The translations under genes and the position numbers were made by a program. Source: an uncultured Acidobacteriota bacterium (GTDB lineage Bacteria; Acidobacteriota; Blastocatellia; RBC074). From it: DNA of 5,081 nucleotides. Each line of letters starts with the position of its first letter. Position 1 is the first letter of the stretch. Location: contig CALBSU010000010.1 of the NCBI GenBank assembly GCA_937967285.1, positions 1 through 5,081 of the forward strand. Reading direction: 5' to 3'. The notes under the pieces are model-generated. The model was not told the DNA's origin, did not search any database, and saw only the letters and a list, made by a program, of their open reading frames with translations. Positions 1 through 5,081 of this stretch are shown here, piece after piece.

Positions 1-119
1 AATCCGGGATCTTCGGGCGGAGTCCAGGCGACAGGGTCGATCGGAACCGGCCAGAGGAGAAGATATCCAGCGACTGCCAGCAGCAGAGCAACGACGACGA
101 GCGCGAGACGTCTGATCAT
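1..119 (-). CDS. N-terminus of a membrane-anchored SMP-30/gluconolactonase/LRE-like (strictosidine synthase-like) protein, cut by left edge
   Basis: Only the first 39 codons and two bases of the next are present. The ATG at 119 is preceded by GAGGGA with 6 bases spacing. The product begins MIRR, then a single hydrophobic segment (about residues 5-22, [18 protein letters not shown]), then [18 protein letters not shown] positively charged start plus one hydrophobic helix indicates a signal anchor or uncleaved signal peptide, with the rest outside the cytoplasm. From memory, the motif PVPIDPVAW followed by a Pro-rich turn is typical of the N-terminus of SMP-30/gluconolactonase/LRE-family beta-propeller proteins, which include lactonase-like enzymes. 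The propeller itself is outside the window, so the family call rests on this short stretch. It is co-oriented with the upstream enolase-type gene but 199 bases away, across an inverted repeat, so it may be a separate transcription unit. Confidence 0.72.
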   Translation of the reverse strand, partial: MIRRLALVVVALLLAVAGYLLLWPVPIDPVAWTPPEDPG

Positions 120-125
120 CGGAGT

Positions 126-131
126 TCCCTC
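126..131 (-). promoter_or_regulatory. Ribosome binding site of the LRE-like gene
   Basis: The minus strand reads GAGGGA, 6 bases before the ATG at 119. Together with the signal-anchor-like N-terminus, this supports a real gene start although only 39 codons are inside the window. Confidence 0.6.
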
Positions 132-163
132 GCATTATTCACCTTGTTAACTGAATTTTCTAA

Positions 164-304
164 ATTTTAAATCGCAGAGGCGCAGAGGGGGCAGAGAATT
201 AATGAATGGCGGCAATATTGGTTATATGCCCATTGGATGATAATTCGAATCTAAATATTCACAATATCAATCTCTGCCCCCTCTGCGCCTCTGCGATTTA
301 AAAT
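164..304. repeat. Perfect 34-bp inverted repeat with 73-base centre (GCAGAG-rich extragenic repeat)
   Basis: The arms 164-197 and 271-304 are exact reverse complements over 34 bp. Each arm has an AT-rich outer end (ATTTTAAAT) and an inner purine/pyrimidine-biased part with three GCAGAG units (174, 182 and 191 in the left arm; the CTCTGC complements at 272, 281 and 289 in the right). The centre (198-270) is AT-rich and contains two 8-bp palindromes, CAATATTG at 213-220 and ATTCGAAT at 243-250. The arm sequence resembles CGCAGAGGCGCAGAG-type dispersed repeats that I recall from intergenic DNA of several environmental phyla. A TAA trinucleotide flanks 164-303 on both sides, which is too short to prove a target duplication. 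No transposase is present. The element lies 14 bases downstream of the enolase-type gene and could act as a transcript-stabilising or terminating hairpin, but the loop is long and no clear U-tract follows on the minus strand. Confidence 0.93.
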
Positions 305-318
305 AATTGACGGGGTAA

Positions 319-1587
<1,269 letters not shown>

Positions 1588-1593
1588 GGCATG

Positions 1594-1599
1594 CCCTTT
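1594..1599 (-). promoter_or_regulatory. Ribosome binding site of the enolase-superfamily gene
   Basis: The minus strand reads AAAGGG, 6 bases before the ATG at 1587. A second ATG between them, at 1592, is out of frame. This supports the chosen start, which also places the twin-arginine motif at residues 8-9. Confidence 0.55.
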
Positions 1600-1644
1600 G
1601 ATGATTCGATTCCGTGTTTGCGAATCGACCGGATAACGTGAAGT

Positions 1645-2973
<1,329 letters not shown>

Positions 2974-2980
2974 CGTCTCG

Positions 2981-2986
2981 TCCTTC
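2981..2986 (-). promoter_or_regulatory. Ribosome binding site deciding the DUF1552 start
   Basis: The minus strand reads GAAGGA, 7 bases before the ATG at 2973. It favours this start over the ATG at 2991, where AGGGA abuts the start codon directly. The site lies just beyond the stop codon of the DUF1592 gene (2990-2988), so a ribosome finishing that gene would stop next to it; translational coupling is plausible. Confidence 0.65.
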
Positions 2987-2987
2987 T

Positions 2988-5081
<2,094 letters not shown>

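Larger units (their letters stand above)
120..318. other. AT-rich intergenic region between enolase-type gene and LRE-like gene
   Basis: This 199-base gap is the only sizeable non-coding stretch in the window, and its AT content is clearly higher than that of the flanking genes. It holds the inverted repeat described separately. Between the left arm and the LRE-like start, the minus strand reads AT-rich sequence including GAATAATG about 20 bases before the start codon. That could be part of a -10 box, but I find no convincing -35 partner, so I do not call a promoter. Confidence 0.8.

Noticed and set aside
202..240. Mini-ORF of 12 codons on the plus strand inside the repeat centre (MNGGNIGYMPIG)
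   Set aside because: It is very short, has no good ribosome site, and is opposite in direction to all neighbouring genes. It is probably chance.
164..304. CRISPR array or insertion sequence
   Set aside because: There are only two inverted copies rather than directly repeated units with spacers, and the 73-base centre is far too small for a transposase gene.
1603..1626. Inverted repeat GATTCG/CGAATC in the gap between the DUF1552 and enolase-type genes
   Set aside because: It is only 6 bp with a 12-base loop and no T-run. This is too weak to call a terminator or operator, and the tight spacing favours read-through.

Overview
The window reads as accessory-type chromosomal DNA from a GC-rich, Gram-negative-type bacterium. 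The gene families (planctomycete-type DUF1592 haem protein, DUF1552 protein, Tat-exported enolase-superfamily enzyme, SMP-30/gluconolactonase-like protein) point to Planctomycetota, Acidobacteriota or Verrucomicrobiota. The sequence alone does not separate these phyla.

All four genes lie on the minus strand, so transcription runs from right to left. From right to left they are: (1) 5081-2988, the C-terminal 697 codons of a large DUF1592/DUF1588/DUF1585 protein with a CxxCH haem site, whose start lies beyond the right edge; (2) 2973-1645, a complete DUF1552 protein with a Tat signal; (3) 1587-319, a complete mandelate racemase/muconate lactonizing enzyme-type protein, also with a Tat signal and with all catalytic residues of the family; (4) 119-1, the first 39 codons of a membrane-anchored SMP-30/gluconolactonase/LRE-like protein that runs off the left edge. 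Genes 1, 2 and 3 are separated by 14 and 57 bases, which fits one operon. Genes 2, 3 and 4 each have a recognisable Shine-Dalgarno sequence 6-7 bases before the start.

The only sizeable non-coding stretch is 120-318, which is AT-rich. It is dominated by a perfect 34-bp inverted repeat (164-197 and 271-304) around a 73-base centre. The arms carry repeated GCAGAG units and resemble dispersed extragenic repeats of the type CGCAGAGGCGCAGAG. The element sits 14 bases after the stop of gene 3 and may end or modulate transcription between genes 3 and 4.

Taken together, genes 1-3 look like an exported module: a haem-bearing DUF1592 protein, its usual DUF1552 partner, and a periplasmic acid-sugar-type dehydratase or racemase. 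A role in oxidising or breaking down a sugar acid or polysaccharide-derived compound outside the cytoplasm is an inference. None of the substrates can be read from the sequence. I see no RNA gene, CRISPR array, insertion sequence or prophage feature.
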